Shown: in pieces, positions 11,550 through 24,586 of the stretch
Numbering within the stretch: position 1 is the stretch's first letter
How the letters are laid out: each line of letters begins with the position of its first letter
NCBI GenBank assembly: GCA_033398695.1
Contig: CM065801.1
Location: forward strand, 109,144,670-109,208,669
Length of the DNA: 64,000 bases
From: Orobanche coerulescens
Taxonomy: Eukaryota; Streptophyta; Magnoliopsida; Lamiales; Orobanchaceae
Direction: 5' to 3'
Notes under the pieces: model-generated
Told to the model about the DNA's origin: nothing
Databases searched by the model: none
What the model saw: only the letters and a program-made list of their open reading frames with translations
Translations under genes and position numbers: made by a program

Positions 11550-14108
11550 TGTAATATCCGCCTGAACTCTCGTCTTTACTGTTGTATGTTTTGGATAATT
11601 CGAGTATTGTCGTACCATATCCGTATATATTATAATGAGTATATTGTTGAGATATGTTAAATCAAACTTTTTATCTTTGTCGCTCACACTATAGTTGATT
11701 GTTAGATATTGTTTGGAGGATTTCATTTTTGACTATATGTTGCCCTTAGCGTATGCTACAATGTTAGCCTTACGTATGCTATGTGTGTAACATTATGTAC
11801 GTAACGTTCCTATGTTAACGTATGTAATGTGGTGTATCAGACAGCATCTCGCCGTTCGGCGGGTGGGGCCAGATGTGGACAGTGGTCGGTGATCCGATCG
11901 TGACAACCTAGTCAACGGCCATTACTTACGTAATGGCGATGCTTTAGCGTCAACATATGTAATAGTATATGTTATTTGAGGCAGTAGCCTCTGGGGATTC
12001 CTTGCGTACGTAATGCCCGTAGGGTGACGTACGTAATGTGCTTAACGTACGTTAAGCGTTAGCTATAGCGTACGTAATGCTTAATGCAGTTTATAAAGGC
12101 ATGGGTTGCCTTTCATTTCTGCACGACCCTATCTCATTCTCTCTCTCTCTCTCTCAGAACCGATCCCCTACCATGCTAAATCACATTTTGCCCCTCCAAT
12201 CTCGTGTTAGAGCTACAACACTTGCATTATAGCTTGGCAACTAGAAGCTTGGAGTGTGTTCCTGGAGTTTTGGTGCTAATCTTCCTTCCTTTTCATGCTG
12301 GTTATCTAACTCATGTTGTTTCATATTATTGATGATGTTAGTATAGGAGTAATTCCTGTAGTGTTAAATTAATCTAGTATAACATGATAATTATTGAATC
12401 TATGAACAAACCAAGTATGGAACATGATTTGATTCTTAGGTCCTTCATCAATTATGGTTGAATCTTGAATATATTCATCATAAAGCTATAGTTTCAGAGA
12501 TTTTTAACATACCTTGATGATGATTTCATGATATTCTTGTGATGAATGATTTGAGTGCATCATAACCTAAACTAGGTGTAGTCATAGATGATGATTATAG
12601 TTAGTTCTCCAAGTTAGTAAAGGGTTGTAAGGATGGTGTTAAAATTGAGGTAATCTTCATGATTATGATATAATCTCGTAACTAAATGAATTTAGATTAA
12701 CCTTAATGAAGTCTACTATATTCAATATAAATTTGATGTAACGATTAAACAAGGTTGTTAGATAATCACTTTTAAACATTGGTGATGTTCTTGAAAAGTT
12801 TAAACGATATAAGATGATATTAACGAACATAAATGATTGTTTAACAATGTTCTTGATAAATTCTTATTCATAAGAACCATGCGAGTATTTGAGAACATCT
12901 TGTAAGAATGGATTGAGGTTAATAGAGTTCTTAGAATATAATTTTGATATCTTGAGATAGTTGAACTATTCAAATTGAATTTAGGGTGTCGTCTCACTGA
13001 ATTCAATATCGATGATTATATGGATGTGTTATTGAGTGAAATGTATTTCATTCAAGGCCGATTGTTTGAGTAACCGATATTAGTCGAGGACCGTCCGTTC
13101 ATTCGTCAAGGGAGGATTATTAATGCTCTACGAATATACGATTCATGATATAGTGTTGTTCTTGATTGGGTTACCATTTTGTGGTGGGATTGTATTCCTA
13201 AGTTTATCGCCTTTGATACCGTTGGTCTCGTTGAGCCTTATTGTCACTTTGGTGAGTATTTCGATTCTTTGATAAATGTGTAATCTGTTGAGTTTCATTG
13301 TCATGTTGCATCGTGACATCTCTGGAGTCATATCTGCGTGCCAATTGGATATGTGTAAGATTTTTAGTCGGGCACTTGATGGTCATGCGTAGATGTTTCC
13401 GTATTGGACTATGCACACGAGACGTAGTTCATGAGTCTAATTAGGTACATCGTCCCACGTATATTATGGATTCCGTATATGGGGTGGACATGTGCACGGA
13501 CACATTTCCGGATCGAGCGTACTGTGATGTCCGTCTTGAGCCATGTTGTTTGGTCGTTCATATTCCGTGTATGGCTGGATATGTTCGATAGTTTGGGATC
13601 GACTGTCTATACGCCCGAGGTGTATATTCAGTAGTCATTTTTTTTAGATCCGTATGTATATGAATTGTATAATGCCATGAGAATTATTATCATGTACTAG
13701 TTGACCCTGTGGTTTGGGCGAAATACTTATATTTCAGGGCGTGGAAAGGGCAAGGACCAGGAAGAGCACGATGGCGACGGAGGGTATTGAAGGGTGCTAG
13801 TTCGGGGGGAGCCGAGTCTTTTTGTCAGTTATGTACAACCTATGTAATTTTATGTCATGTTCGGTTTATAAAGTTGGACAAATGAATTTAGGTATACTCC
13901 ATCTCCAAATGGTTATACCGGTTGTGGATCATGTGTACTGTTATGTAAGTTGATACATATATATATATATACTCCTATTCGGGGCCATGACTTATATTGT
14001 GGTTCGGTATCACAATTATAGGATGGTTAACTTATGTTTTTGATATCGCCTGATGGGCCCCGGTGGGGGTCTATGGCACTATAATAGCCGCCATTTTGGG
14101 GTGTTACA
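11550..14108 (+). repeat. Element D 5' LTR (plus-strand Ty3/gypsy, 2559 bp)
   Basis: Starts TGTAATATCCGCC and ends TTTTGGGGTGTTACA, followed after five bases by an iMet-type primer site. Its promoter is at 11740-12100: ACGTAC-type palindromes (TTACGTACGTAA-like), then TTTATAAAGG, then a CT-rich tract at 12132-12155. Positions 12413-14108 are repeated at 17417-19112. 11415-11549 before it is short flank with nothing recognisable. Confidence 0.85.
11740..12100 (+). promoter_or_regulatory. Element D LTR promoter: ACGTAC palindromes then TATA box
   Basis: Between 11740 and 12085 short self-complementary pieces recur (GTACGTAACG, GCGTACGTAATG, AACGTACGTTAAGCG, TTACGTAATGG). The TATA box TTTATAAAGG (12090-12099) follows about 14 bases after the last one. 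The placement is the same as in elements A, C, F and G, but the core is ACGT instead of GGCC. Confidence 0.55.
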
Positions 14109-14113
14109 GAAGA

Positions 14114-14125
14114 TGGTATCAGAGA
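14114..14125 (+). other. Primer binding site of element D
   Basis: TGGTATCAGAGA, matching 11 of 12 bases of the initiator-Met tRNA site, five bases after the LTR end. The duplicate is at 19118-19129. Confidence 0.85.
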
Positions 14126-14528
14126 TTCTTTTTCTTTATGAGTCATTGTGGATTGAACTAGCATCAAGAAACCTTCGTGCTACGTGTGACCTGTACAAGC
14201 GTCTGACCCGCCGAATACGGTATGTTTCTCATGAGTCATGATTTAATTACCGCCATAATATTGATGATGAATCAATCTCTTGTTGATCTTGGCATTTCAG
14301 GAATGTGTGGTAAGATGCATCTGTTTGATTGCCTGAGAAAAATCCTAAATTGAGTATGTAATCGAAACTGTTTCGCTTTGATGTCGATATGATAGTTTGT
14401 GTGGTACTCGCAACTGTTTTCTTGAAATATGAAGTTCCATTGTTGCTATTAACTTAGCATAAATTGGTAATTTGGCCATAAAGATGTATATTGAGTTATG
14501 CTTACGATTATTATTTGATTCTTTCAGT

Positions 14529-14684
14529 ATGGTACGTAACTTGAGCGGTCGTGGTAGAGGGGGTCGAGGCCACGGAAGGGGCCGAATCCCGAGACCATGC
14601 GCTAACATGCGTTCGAGTGTGGGACAAAGCTCGGCGGGGAGTGATTAACCCACTAGGTTCAGTCCCACCATGCCGGCATGAGGG
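14529..14684 (+). pseudogene. Element D gag N-terminus, cut by copia element B
   Basis: ATG at 14529 opens MVRNLSGRGRGGRGHGRGR, an Arg/Gly-rich start common in plant chromovirus gag. A stop follows at codon 40. At 14685 the B LTR begins. The frame resumes after B at 29264 (GAHVDPYVIMQGMMAQM). The last five bases, GAGGG, are B's target duplication. An identical copy is at 19533-19688 because of the tandem duplication. Confidence 0.75.
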
Positions 14685-16671
14685 TGTTAGGAGTATGCCC
14701 TCGAATGCCACTCAGAGGATGTTGAGTGAGGGCATTGTACTTGTTATTATGTAAACCATTTATATAAGGCAAATGAATGTTTCTTTATTTACTGGTAGTT
14801 ACTGGCATTCCTAACTCGTAAATAAACATATAGAAACTAGTCCGTGTATTTGAGAGCAAAACGTTCCACTCCTTATTGGATAAGGGGTCGCACCGGAAAG
14901 GTTATAGCTCAAATACTTAATCGTCGCAAGTCGATGAAACTTGGTAGGCGTTAAGTTTATGTGAAGACTTGTATGACGTGTTCTTTGACATGGAGAGTGC
15001 CTGTCGAACACTAATGGTTAGTGGGAGCACACGTTATAGGTATGCTAATTGGATTAGTATACTCGAACCGACTCACCCTCGATTCGTCACACGGATTTCA
15101 CTCTGGGACAGTCAATGACGGAATCGAAAGGTTGCGATAGGTATTCGTGAACCTTCGACTTGAGGATTTAGTAGGGATATGCTTGTGACGTCAAGATTTT
15201 CATTAGAGTAGTTAGACCCTATAAACCGGAAGGCGGGGGTCAACCTCGACGTGCATCTTGATGGGCAAGTAGCAGGTCCTACTGAATACCAAGATAGAAT
15301 TCTTTCTCCTGTTAGTGAACGGGTTATATGTCCTATGCGGTTATTGGCAGATGAGATCATAAGTCTTTGGCCAAAGCATTGGAGCTAGCTGTATTAGATA
15401 CACGAGAGCTCGATGATCTCGATTTGCATTAACGCATGCATAGCGTCAAGTACAGATAGGGTTTGACTGACCGTGACCCTATAACTTGATCGGGACATTT
15501 GAAAGAAGGGTTTATACGTTTACTGGTATTCACGACAGAATGGTTCTTGAATGATCCCAATCATTCGTTCTCAGTCGGGGTACAGTGTAGGCCACCAGGC
15601 TGGCTAGGTGGTGCTACTACTCTTTGGTTCCTCCCATTGCTGACTGAGACGGACCTACCGAGTCGCGCATTAGGATTGACGACGGAATGAATCGAGCTTA
15701 ATCTATCATTATAAATATTAGATATTGGATATCTAATTTGGGACATTGGATGTCTAAATCGATTTATTAGATAAATTGATTTACGGCCAAATGAATTAAA
15801 TATATTACTCGGTGATTAATTTAATTCATGAATATAATTATTTCTTGGAGAAATTAATTATGTTATTATGTATTTGATATGATTAATTAATTGGATTAAT
15901 TAATAAATATAAATACATCGGAACGGAATCGGAGTTTATCTGTTTGGACTCACGGGAGTCCGAAACGGACCGAACTCGCCCGGCTCCTTCTAGATGGCCA
16001 CCCTCTTTCCTTCCCTTTTCCTTGGTCATAGTCTCCACATGTTGGTGGAAGACTTATGTTCAATCAAGGGGACAAATATCACACCTTGGTGATATTGTCT
16101 AAAGTAGGAGATCTTGGGGAGTTGAATAAGAATATAAGTGGAGACAAACTCTCACTTGCTACTACACAAGTCCAGCCGTGAGTTTTGAAGTAGTGAGAGA
16201 GAAAATTATTTTTCTTAGTCTTCATCTTCATCTTCTTCTTCACTTTTGTTCTTGAGTTTTCTTGGAGAAAATTCAAGATACATTGAGAGAGACATATTAT
16301 ACACTTAGAGTGTAATAATAATAAAAGCTTCACCACTTGATTCTAGCCGTAACCTTAGAGGTTAATCGAGTGTTGTTGTTCCGGTCGTTTTTTCGGCGCG
16401 TGGCAAGTAGAGACGCGGTGTTTTCGGCGTTGGATCGTTCAAGGGCTTGGAGCGGATTGAACTCGTAGAGATCAAACTAAAGCTTGGGGAATAGCTCAAG
16501 AGAAGGTTTCCATTTAATCAACGGACTTCGAGGGTTAGTTTCTTACGACTCTTGCTTTTCGTTTATATATTCGTATATACGTAGCTCGATCGATCCTCGT
16601 AGGGATTGGATCGAATTAATTTTCGCTTTACCGCTTCCTCCGGGCTCGCTTTTAGGCACCGAATCCCAACA
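14685..16671 (+). repeat. Element B LTR, copy 1 (1987 bp)
   Basis: Complete from TGTTAGGAG to CCCAACA. What follows is AAGGGTATCGGAGC, a primer site damaged at its first bases compared with TGGTATCGGAGC after copy 2. It belongs to the first unit of the tandem duplication. Confidence 0.9.
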
Positions 16672-17416
16672 AAGGGTATCGGAGCGTAGGTCTTGCGATC
16701 GTATATACGATATTGGCATTTGGAATGCTTTATTAGATGGTGAATGATTTGGAATCATTTTAGTCATAATCGTGGTATATATTTTTACGTTCGTTGTAGT
16801 TATATTTTTCGTAAGTTTATGTCTAAATATAAATCTTAATTTCTTGGAAATATGATTTATATTGAAGATATGAATGTTGAAAAATATTGATATTGATATC
16901 CGGTGAAAATCGAGCTCGAATCGTCGTCGGACGACTTTTCGGACAAAGGGCGAGAAGCTGCCGGGTGACTCGGCCGTGTGCGGTGACACGGGCCGTGTCG
17001 AGCGATCCCAGGCCTTGCCGGCAGACCCGACCGTGTCGAGACACGGGCCGTGCTGCCGGTAGCTGCCGGCGTGACTTCGGCCATGCCAGCTTGATCGGCG
17101 GAAGGCTTCCGGCAGTGACTCGGCCATGGCAGGCCATTTTCGCCCCGGCTCGATTTTTTCGTGTATTCTTGAAAATTAATCTCCCGCATGTTAAATTGGA
17201 TTTAATATGATTAAAATGATTTATGGTATTTCATTTTATAAGGGAAATTTGATTAATTGGAATATTTATGGTCGACCGAATTATTTTGAATGTTATTATA
17301 TTACCGATTGTGTGAATCGATTGGATCGGTTCGTATTGTTGATTGGATCAATGTATCTCTACGCTTTCCATTTATTTAGTATTTATTGAATGAATGCTTT
17401 TGAATGGGGATGCCAA
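16672..17416 (+). repeat. Element B leader, first (orphan) copy
   Basis: Noncoding leader following LTR copy 1, identical in layout to 21680-22415. It contains a GC-rich palindrome block at 16960-17135 with GACACGGGCCGTGTC-type pieces. It ends at GGGGATG (17412), followed by CCAA and the second duplication unit. No gene. Confidence 0.8.
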
Positions 17417-19688
17417 AAGTATGGAACATGATTTGATTCTTAGGTCCTTCATCAATTATGGTTGAATCTTGAATATATTCATCATAAAGCTATAGTTTCA
17501 GAGATTTTTAACATACCTTGATGATGATTTCATGATATTCTTGTGATGAATGATTTGAGTGCATCATAACCTAAACTAGGTGTAGTCATAGATGATGATT
17601 ATAGTTAGTTCTCCAAGTTAGTAAAGGGTTGTAAGGATGGTGTTAAAATTGAGGTAATCTTCATGATTATGATATAATCTCGTAACTAAATGAATTTAGA
17701 TTAACCTTAATGAAGTCTACTATATTCAATATAAATTTGATGTAACGATTAAACAAGGTTGTTAGATAATCACTTTCAAACATTGGTGATGTTCTTGAAA
17801 AGTTTAAACGATATAAGATGATATTAACGAACATAAATGATTGTTTAACAATGTTCTTGATAAATTCTTATTCATAAGAACCATGCGAGTATTTGAGAAC
17901 ATCTTGTAAGAATGGATTGAGGTTAATAGAGTTCTTAGAATATAATTTTGATATCTTGAGATAGTTGAACTATTCAAATTGAATTTAGGGTGTCGTCTCA
18001 CTGAATTCAATATCGATGATTATATGGATGTGTTATTGAGTGAAATGTATTTCATTCAAGGCCGATTGTTTGAGTAACCGATATTAGTCGAGGACCGTCC
18101 GTTCATTCGTCAAGGGAGGATTATTAATGCTCTACGAATATACGATTCATGATATAGTGTTGTTCTTGATTGGGTTACCATTTTGTGGTGGGATTGTATT
18201 CCTAAGTTTATCGCCTTTGATACCGTCGGTCTCGTTGAGCCTTATTGTCACTTTGGTGAGTATTTCGATTCTTTGATAAATGTGTAATCTGTTGAGTTTC
18301 ATTGTCATGTTGCATCGTGACATCTCTGGAGTCATATCTGCGTGCCAATTGGATATGTGTAAGATTTTTAGTCGGGCACTTGATGGTCATGCGTAGATGT
18401 TTCCGTATTGGACTATGCACACGAGACGTAGTTCATGAGTCTAATTAGGTACATCGTCCCACGTATATTATGGATTCCGTATATGGGGTGGACATGTGCA
18501 CGGACACATTTCCGGATCGAGCGTACTGTGATGTCCGTCTTGAGCCATGTTGTTTGGTCGTTCATATTCCGTGTATGGCTGGATATGTTCGATAGTTTGG
18601 GACTGACTGTCTATACGCCCGAGGTGTATATTCAGTAGTCATTTTTTTTAGATCCGTATGTATATGAATTGTATAATGCCATGAGAATTATTATCATGTA
18701 CTAGTTGACCCTGTGGTTTGGGCGAAATACTTATATTTCAGGGCGTGGAAAGGGCAAGGACCAGGAAGAGCACGATGGCGACGGAGGGTATTGAAGGGTG
18801 CTAGTTCGGGGGGAGCCGAGTCTTTTTGTCAGTTATGTACAACCTATGTAATTTTATGTCATGTTCGGTTTATAAAGTTGGACAAATGAATTTAGGTATA
18901 CTCCATCTCCAAATGGTTATACCGGTTGTGGATCATGTGTACTGTTATGTAAGTTGATACATATATATATATATACTCCTATTCGGGGCCATGACTTATA
19001 TTGTGGTTCGGTATCACAATTATAGGATGGTTAACTTATGTTTTTGATATCGCCTGATGGGCCCCGGTGGGGGTCTATGGCACTATAATAGCCGCCATTT
19101 TGGGGTGTTACAGAAGATGGTATCAGAGATTCTTTTTCTTTATGAGTCATTGTGGATTGAACTAGCATCAAGAAACCTTCGTGCTACGTGTGACCTGTAC
19201 AAGCGTCTGACCCGCCGAATACGGTATGTTTCTCATGAGTCATGATTTAATTACCGCCATAATATTGATGATGAATCAATCTCTTGTTGATCTTGGCATT
19301 TCAGGAATGTGTGGTAAGATGCATCTGTTTGATTGCCTGAGAAAAATCCTAAATTGAGTATGTAATCGAAACTGTTTCGCTTTGATGTCGATATGATAGT
19401 TTGTGTGGTACTCGCAACTGTTTTCTTGAAATATGAAGTTCCATTGTTGCTATTAACTTAGCATAAATTGGTAATTTGGCCATAAAGATGTATATTGAGT
19501 TATGCTTACGATTATTATTTGATTCTTTCAGTATGGTACGTAACTTGAGCGGTCGTGGTAGAGGGGGTCGAGGCCACGGAAGGGGCCGAATCCCGAGACC
19601 ATGCGCTAACATGCGTTCGAGTGTGGGACAAAGCTCGGCGGGGAGTGATTAACCCACTAGGTTCAGTCCCACCATGCCGGCATGAGGG
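17417..19688 (+). repeat. Duplicated element D sequence trapped inside B
   Basis: 17417-19112 repeats the last ~1.7 kb of the D LTR. A D primer site (19118-19129), the D leader and the D gag start follow, ending in GAGGG at 19684-19688. It lies inside B only because of the tandem duplication. Only three or four base differences are seen against 12413-14684. Confidence 0.88.
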
Positions 19689-21679
19689 TGTTAGGAGTAT
19701 GCCCTCGAATGCCACTCAGAGGATGTTGAGTGAGGGCATTGTACTTGTTATTATGTAAACCATTTATATAAGGCAAATGAATGTTTCTTTATTTACTGGT
19801 AGTTACTGGCATTCCTAACTCGTAAATAAACATATAGAAACTAGTCCGTGTATTTGAGAGCAAAACGTTCCACTCCTTATTGGATAAGGGGGTCGGCACT
19901 GGAAAGGTTATAGCTCAAATACTTAATCGTTCGCAAGTCGATGAAACTTGACTGGGCGTTAAGTTTATGTGAAGACTTGTATGACGTGTTCTTTGACATG
20001 GAGAGTGCCTGTCGAACACTAATGGTTAGTGGGAGCACACGTTATAGGTATGCTAATTGGATTAGTATACTCGAACCGACTCACCCTCGATTCGTCACAC
20101 GGATTTCACTCTGGGACAGTCAATGACGGAATCGAAAGGTTGCGATAGGTATTCGTGAACCTTCGACTTGAGGATTTAGTAGGGATATGCTTGTGACGTC
20201 AAGATTTTCATTAGAGTAGTTAGACCCTATAAACCGGAAGGCGGGGGTCAACCTCGACGTGCATCTTGATGGGCAAGTAGCAGGTCCTACTGAATACCAA
20301 GATAGAATTCTTTCTCCTGTTAGTGAACGGGTTATATGTCCTATGCGGTTATTGGCAGATGAGATCATAAGTCTTTGGCCAAAGCATTGGAGCTAGCTGT
20401 ATTAGATACACGAGAGCTCGATGATCTCGATTTGCATTAACGCATGCATAGCGTCAAGTACAGATAGGGTTTGACTGACCGTGACCCTATAACTTGATCG
20501 GGACATTTGAAAGAAGGGTTTATACGTTCTTGGTATTCACGGAGAATGGTTCTTGAATGATCCCAATCATTCGTTCTCGATCGAGTACAGTGTAGGCCAC
20601 CAGTGGCTAGGTGGTGCTACTACTCTTTAGTTCCTCCCATTCTTGGCCGATCGAGACGGACCTACCGAGTCGCGCATTAGGATTGACGACGGAATGAATC
20701 GAGCTTAATCTATCATTATAAATATTAGATATTGGATATCTAATTTGGGACATTGGATGTCTAAATCGATTTATTAGATAAATTGATTTACGGCCAAATG
20801 AATTAAATATATTACTCGGTGATTAATTTAATTCATGAATATAATTATTTCTTGGAGAAATTAATTATGTTATTATGTATTTGATATGATTAATTAATTG
20901 GATTAATTAATAAATATAAATACATCGGAACGGAATCGGAGTTTATCTGTTTGGACTCACGGGAGTCCGAAGCGGACCGAACTCGCTTGGCTCCTTCTAG
21001 ATGGCCACCCCTCTTTCCTTCCCTTTTCCTTGGTCATAGTCTCCACATGTTGGTGGAAGACTTATGTTCAATCAAGGGGACAAATATCACACCTTGGTGA
21101 TATTGTCTAAAGTAGGAGATCTTGGGGAGTTGAATAAGAATATAAGTGGAGACAAACTCTCACTTGCTACTACACAAGTCCAGCCGTGAGTTTTGAAGTA
21201 GTGAGAGAGAAAATTATTTGTCTTAGTCTTCATCTTCATCTTCTTCTTCACTTTTGTTCTTGAGTTTTCTTGGAGAAAATTCAAGATACATTGAGAGAGA
21301 CATATTATACACTTAGAGTGTAATAATAATAAAAGCTTCACCACTTGATTCTAGCCGTAACCTTAGAGGTTAATAGAGTGTTGTTGTTCGATGCTTTTTC
21401 GGCGCGTGGCAAGTAGAGACGCGGTGTTTTCGGCGTTGGATCGTTCAAGGGCTTGGAGCGGATTGAACTCGTAAAGATCAAACTAAAGCTTGGGGAATAG
21501 CTCAAGAGAAGGTTTCCATTTAATCAACGGACTTCGAGGGTTAGTTTCTTACGACTCTTGCTTTTCGTTTATATATTCGTATATACGTAGCTCGATCGAT
21601 CCTCGTAGGGATTCAGATCGAATTAATTTTCGTTTTACCGCTTCCTCTGGGCCTTCGTTTTAGGCACCGAATCCCAACA
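19689..21679 (+). repeat. Element B LTR, copy 2 (1991 bp)
   Basis: Same ends as copies 1 and 3, and followed by an undamaged primer site. This copy is joined to the leader and coding region of B, so it acts as the working 5' LTR, while copy 1 is an orphan. Confidence 0.9.
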
Positions 21680-21680
21680 G

Positions 21681-21692
21681 TGGTATCGGAGC
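21681..21692 (+). other. Primer binding site of element B
   Basis: TGGTATCGGAGC one base after the LTR. It is an initiator-Met tRNA site with the same A-to-G change at position 8 seen in elements A and G. Confidence 0.85.
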
Positions 21693-21964
21693 GTAGGTCT
21701 TGCGATCGTATATACGATATTGGCATTTGGAATGCTTTATTAGATGGTGAATGATTTGGAATCATTTTAGTCATAATCGTGGTATATATTTTTACGTTCG
21801 TTGTAGTTATATTTTTCGTAAGTTTATGTCTAAATATAAATCTTAATTTCTTGGAAATATGATTTATATTGAAGATATGAATGTTGAAAAATATTGATAT
21901 CGATATCGGTCGAAAATCGAGCTCGAATCGTCGTCGGACGACTTTTCGGACAAAGGGCGTGAAG

Positions 21965-22140
21965 CTGCCAGGTGACTCGGCCGTGTCCGGTGACACGGGC
22001 CGTGTCGGCGATCCCAGAGCCGCGCGGCGGACCCGACCGTGTCGGAGACACGGCCGTGCACGGCAGTCGCCGAAGCGTGACTTCGGCCATGCCAGCTTGA
22101 TCGGCGGAAGGCTTCCGGCGATGACTCGGCCATGGCAGCC
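21965..22140 (+). promoter_or_regulatory. GC-rich palindrome block in the leader of element B
   Basis: Within a long AT-rich leader, ~175 bases carry CGGCCG-core inverted motifs (TGACTCGGCCGTGTCCGG, GACACGGGCCGTGTC, GACACGGCCGTG). The homologous block at 16960-17135 differs by many small changes. It resembles the U3 arrays of the gypsy elements but lies downstream of the primer site. The rest of the leader, to 23348, is noncoding. Confidence 0.5.
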
Positions 22141-23348
22141 ATTTCGCCCGGCTCGATTTTTTCGTGTATTCTTGAAAATTAATCTCCCGCATGTTAAATT
22201 GGATTTAATATGATTAAAATGATTTATGGTATTTCATTTTATAAGGGAAATTTGATTAATTGGAATATTTATGGTCGACCGAATTATTTTGAATGTTATT
22301 ATATTACCGATTGTGTGAATCGATTGGATCGGTTCGTATTGTTGATTGGATCAATGTATCTCTACGCTTTCCATTTATTTAGTATTTATTGAATGAATGC
22401 TTTTGAATGGGGATGTGGTCCGTGGACTTAGTTTTTGAATCGTTCGTTTTATTCGATTGGGTTGTTAAGGCCGTTTTGAGCCTATTTATTTTACTAGAAA
22501 TGTTTGTATCTAGGATGCAATTTTCGATGTAAAATTTATATGTAATGGCGAAGACCGGAGGAAAATCCATTTCGAGAAGATGAAGATTCAAGACGAAGAC
22601 TTGTAATTAGATTACGAAGTTTTTGTTTTCTAGGAACGGTCCATGAACCACATGTTGGTAGCAACTAGGTTGTGAATGGTTGTTTCATATTGTATGAATG
22701 CCACAAACGCGCTAATATAATTAATGTGCAAAGTGTAACGTGAATTGCGAAAATTCTCCCACGATAAATTATTAAGTTTATAAGGTTTCAAGGTTTTCCT
22801 TCCCTCCATCGAGTTTTCGGGAAATTGAAATCCAAACCGGATGTGCTATGCTTCCGAGTTATCGGGGTAGTCGTTTGGGGAGGACGGATAAATTACCGGG
22901 AGCGCATTGGATGCCTTCGGTTGGAGCAAATTTTATCCCTAGAAACCTGTTAGGTTTCCGGATAAGATTCAATTGTGAAACTGATTTGCGTCGATGGTAT
23001 AAACTTAACTTGTTCACGAACCATAGAAACCGTATAGGTTGAGGGGAGTGAACAAGGGGAAAAAGAAGATCGAATCATCCATTAGATGGGTTGGTGTTGG
23101 ACACCACTTTATGAAAATTAATAGACTAGAAACACATTCGGTTGCCATCTATTAAGATTTATAATGAACTCGATCACCACTATGAAGTAGAGCGACGATA
23201 CTTCCGGATATCACATGGGAGTGTGTTATTCCGATAAAAATAGTGGGAGCTGGGTAACAAGAATAGAAAAGACCTTAATTCTATACTCAGAACATAATTT
23301 AACAAGTCACTAATTAATCTGTTATACTTAATGCAGACATAACTCAAT

Positions 23349-24515
23349 ATGACAATGAATCCACTCGCAATTCTACTCGAAAAGAACACCTTAATGGGAC
23401 CTAACTTTGTTGATTGGCTCCGCAATCTGATGATTGTCCTCAGTATAGAGGCACTGGGATACGTCTTGGAGACGGACATTCCGGCGCCTCCTATGCGGAC
23501 TCGAGCCAATCAGGAAGAGATTGAAAACCACGAAAAGTGGGTTAAGGATGACGTGAAAGTCCGTGCTTATATGATGGCTTCCATGTCTAATGAGCTTCAG
23601 AGAGCTCATGAGAAAATGACTTCTGCTAGGCAGATTCTATCTCACTTAACCGAGCTTTATGGTGAGCACAGCAGAACTGCTAGATATGAGATATCCAAGC
23701 AACTGTTCGGTGAACGGATGAAGGAAGGTGAGAAGGTTGGGGAACACGTCTTCAAAATGATATCCATGATCGAGAGATTGGAGGCTCTTGATTTTAAAAT
23801 GGATACTTCTCTTCAAACCGACCTTATCCTACAGTCTCTCCCTGATTCCTTCTCACAGTTTGTTATGAACTTCAACTGCAATGAGATTGCATGTAATTTA
23901 GCTGGGCTAATGAACAAACTTGTGACCGCTCAGTCTCAGATGAAGACTCCGCGGATGAAGGAGTCTGCTCTTGTGATTTCTTCTGGACTTCGGAAGTCTA
24001 AGAATAAGAAGAAAAAGACCAAGAAGCGGATTGGACCACAAGCTAAGGACCTTAAGGGTAAGGGCAAGGCCCCGATGGTTCCAAAGAACAAGAAGAAGAA
24101 GGATGCTTGTCTCAAGTGCGGTGAGCTGGGCCACAGGGCTAGAGACTGTCCGATTCTTCATGGCACTTCAGGTACAGAACTTTTAGTTTTGGAAACAAAT
24201 TGTTCTGCTACTGTATTTTCTACTTCCTGGATACTTGATTCTGGTGCTAGTTCTCATATTTGTACCGTGAATCAGAATCTGGAACAAAGTAGGAAGCTTG
24301 GAGCTGGAGAAGTTATGATCACAGTCGGAAGCGGGCATAGTGTCGAGGCGACCGACATAGGATCACTTCTTTTGGGTTTAGAATCCGGCTTTGTTTTGAC
24401 TTTAGAAGATGTACTTGTTTTGCCCAAGGGGCACAAAAACATTGTATCCATTAGGTCATGGACCGAAAAGGCTTTTCATTTTTCATTGGTGATGGTTCTG
24501 CAAAATTTATTTTAG
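23349..24515 (+). pseudogene. Element B gag and protease
   Basis: Open frame of 388 codons starting MTMNPLAILLEKNTLMGPNF. Residues 1-200 are a copia gag of the UBN2-like type (NFVDWLRNLMIVL, EISKQLFGERMKEGEKVG, LILQSLPDSFSQFVMNF). A basic linker follows, then one CCHC knuckle CLKCGELGHRARDC at about 255-268, and the protease motif WILDSGASSH at about 293. After LPKGHKNIVSI a frameshift ends the frame, so protease is no longer joined to integrase. The first ATG is chosen, though the Met two codons later would do equally well. Confidence 0.92.
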
Positions 24516-24586
24516 AAATAAACTAGTGGGTACTGCTACATTGTTAAATGGATTGTATCATCTAAATCTCAAAGAACAAAGTAGTT

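Larger units (their letters stand above)
12413..22415. repeat. Tandem duplication of ~5.0 kb crossing the D/B junction
   Basis: 12413-17412 and 17417-22415 are near-identical copies offset by 5004 bases. Each holds the last ~1.7 kb of the D LTR, the D leader and gag start, a whole B LTR, and ~740 bases of B leader. Four bases (CCAA, 17413-17416) at the centre join belong to neither copy. The D part differs at only a few positions; the B part differs in small clusters, mostly in GC-rich stretches. A true duplication after B inserted is the simplest reading, but an assembly duplication is possible. Confidence 0.9.

Noticed and set aside
11550..22415. Two separate D elements side by side
   Set aside because: The second D segment starts at an arbitrary point inside the LTR and ends at the same B insertion with the same GAGGG, so it is a duplication and not an independent insertion.
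22848..23042. Small open frame before gag of element B
   Set aside because: Lies in the noncoding leader, has no recognisable domain, and is not needed to explain gag expression.
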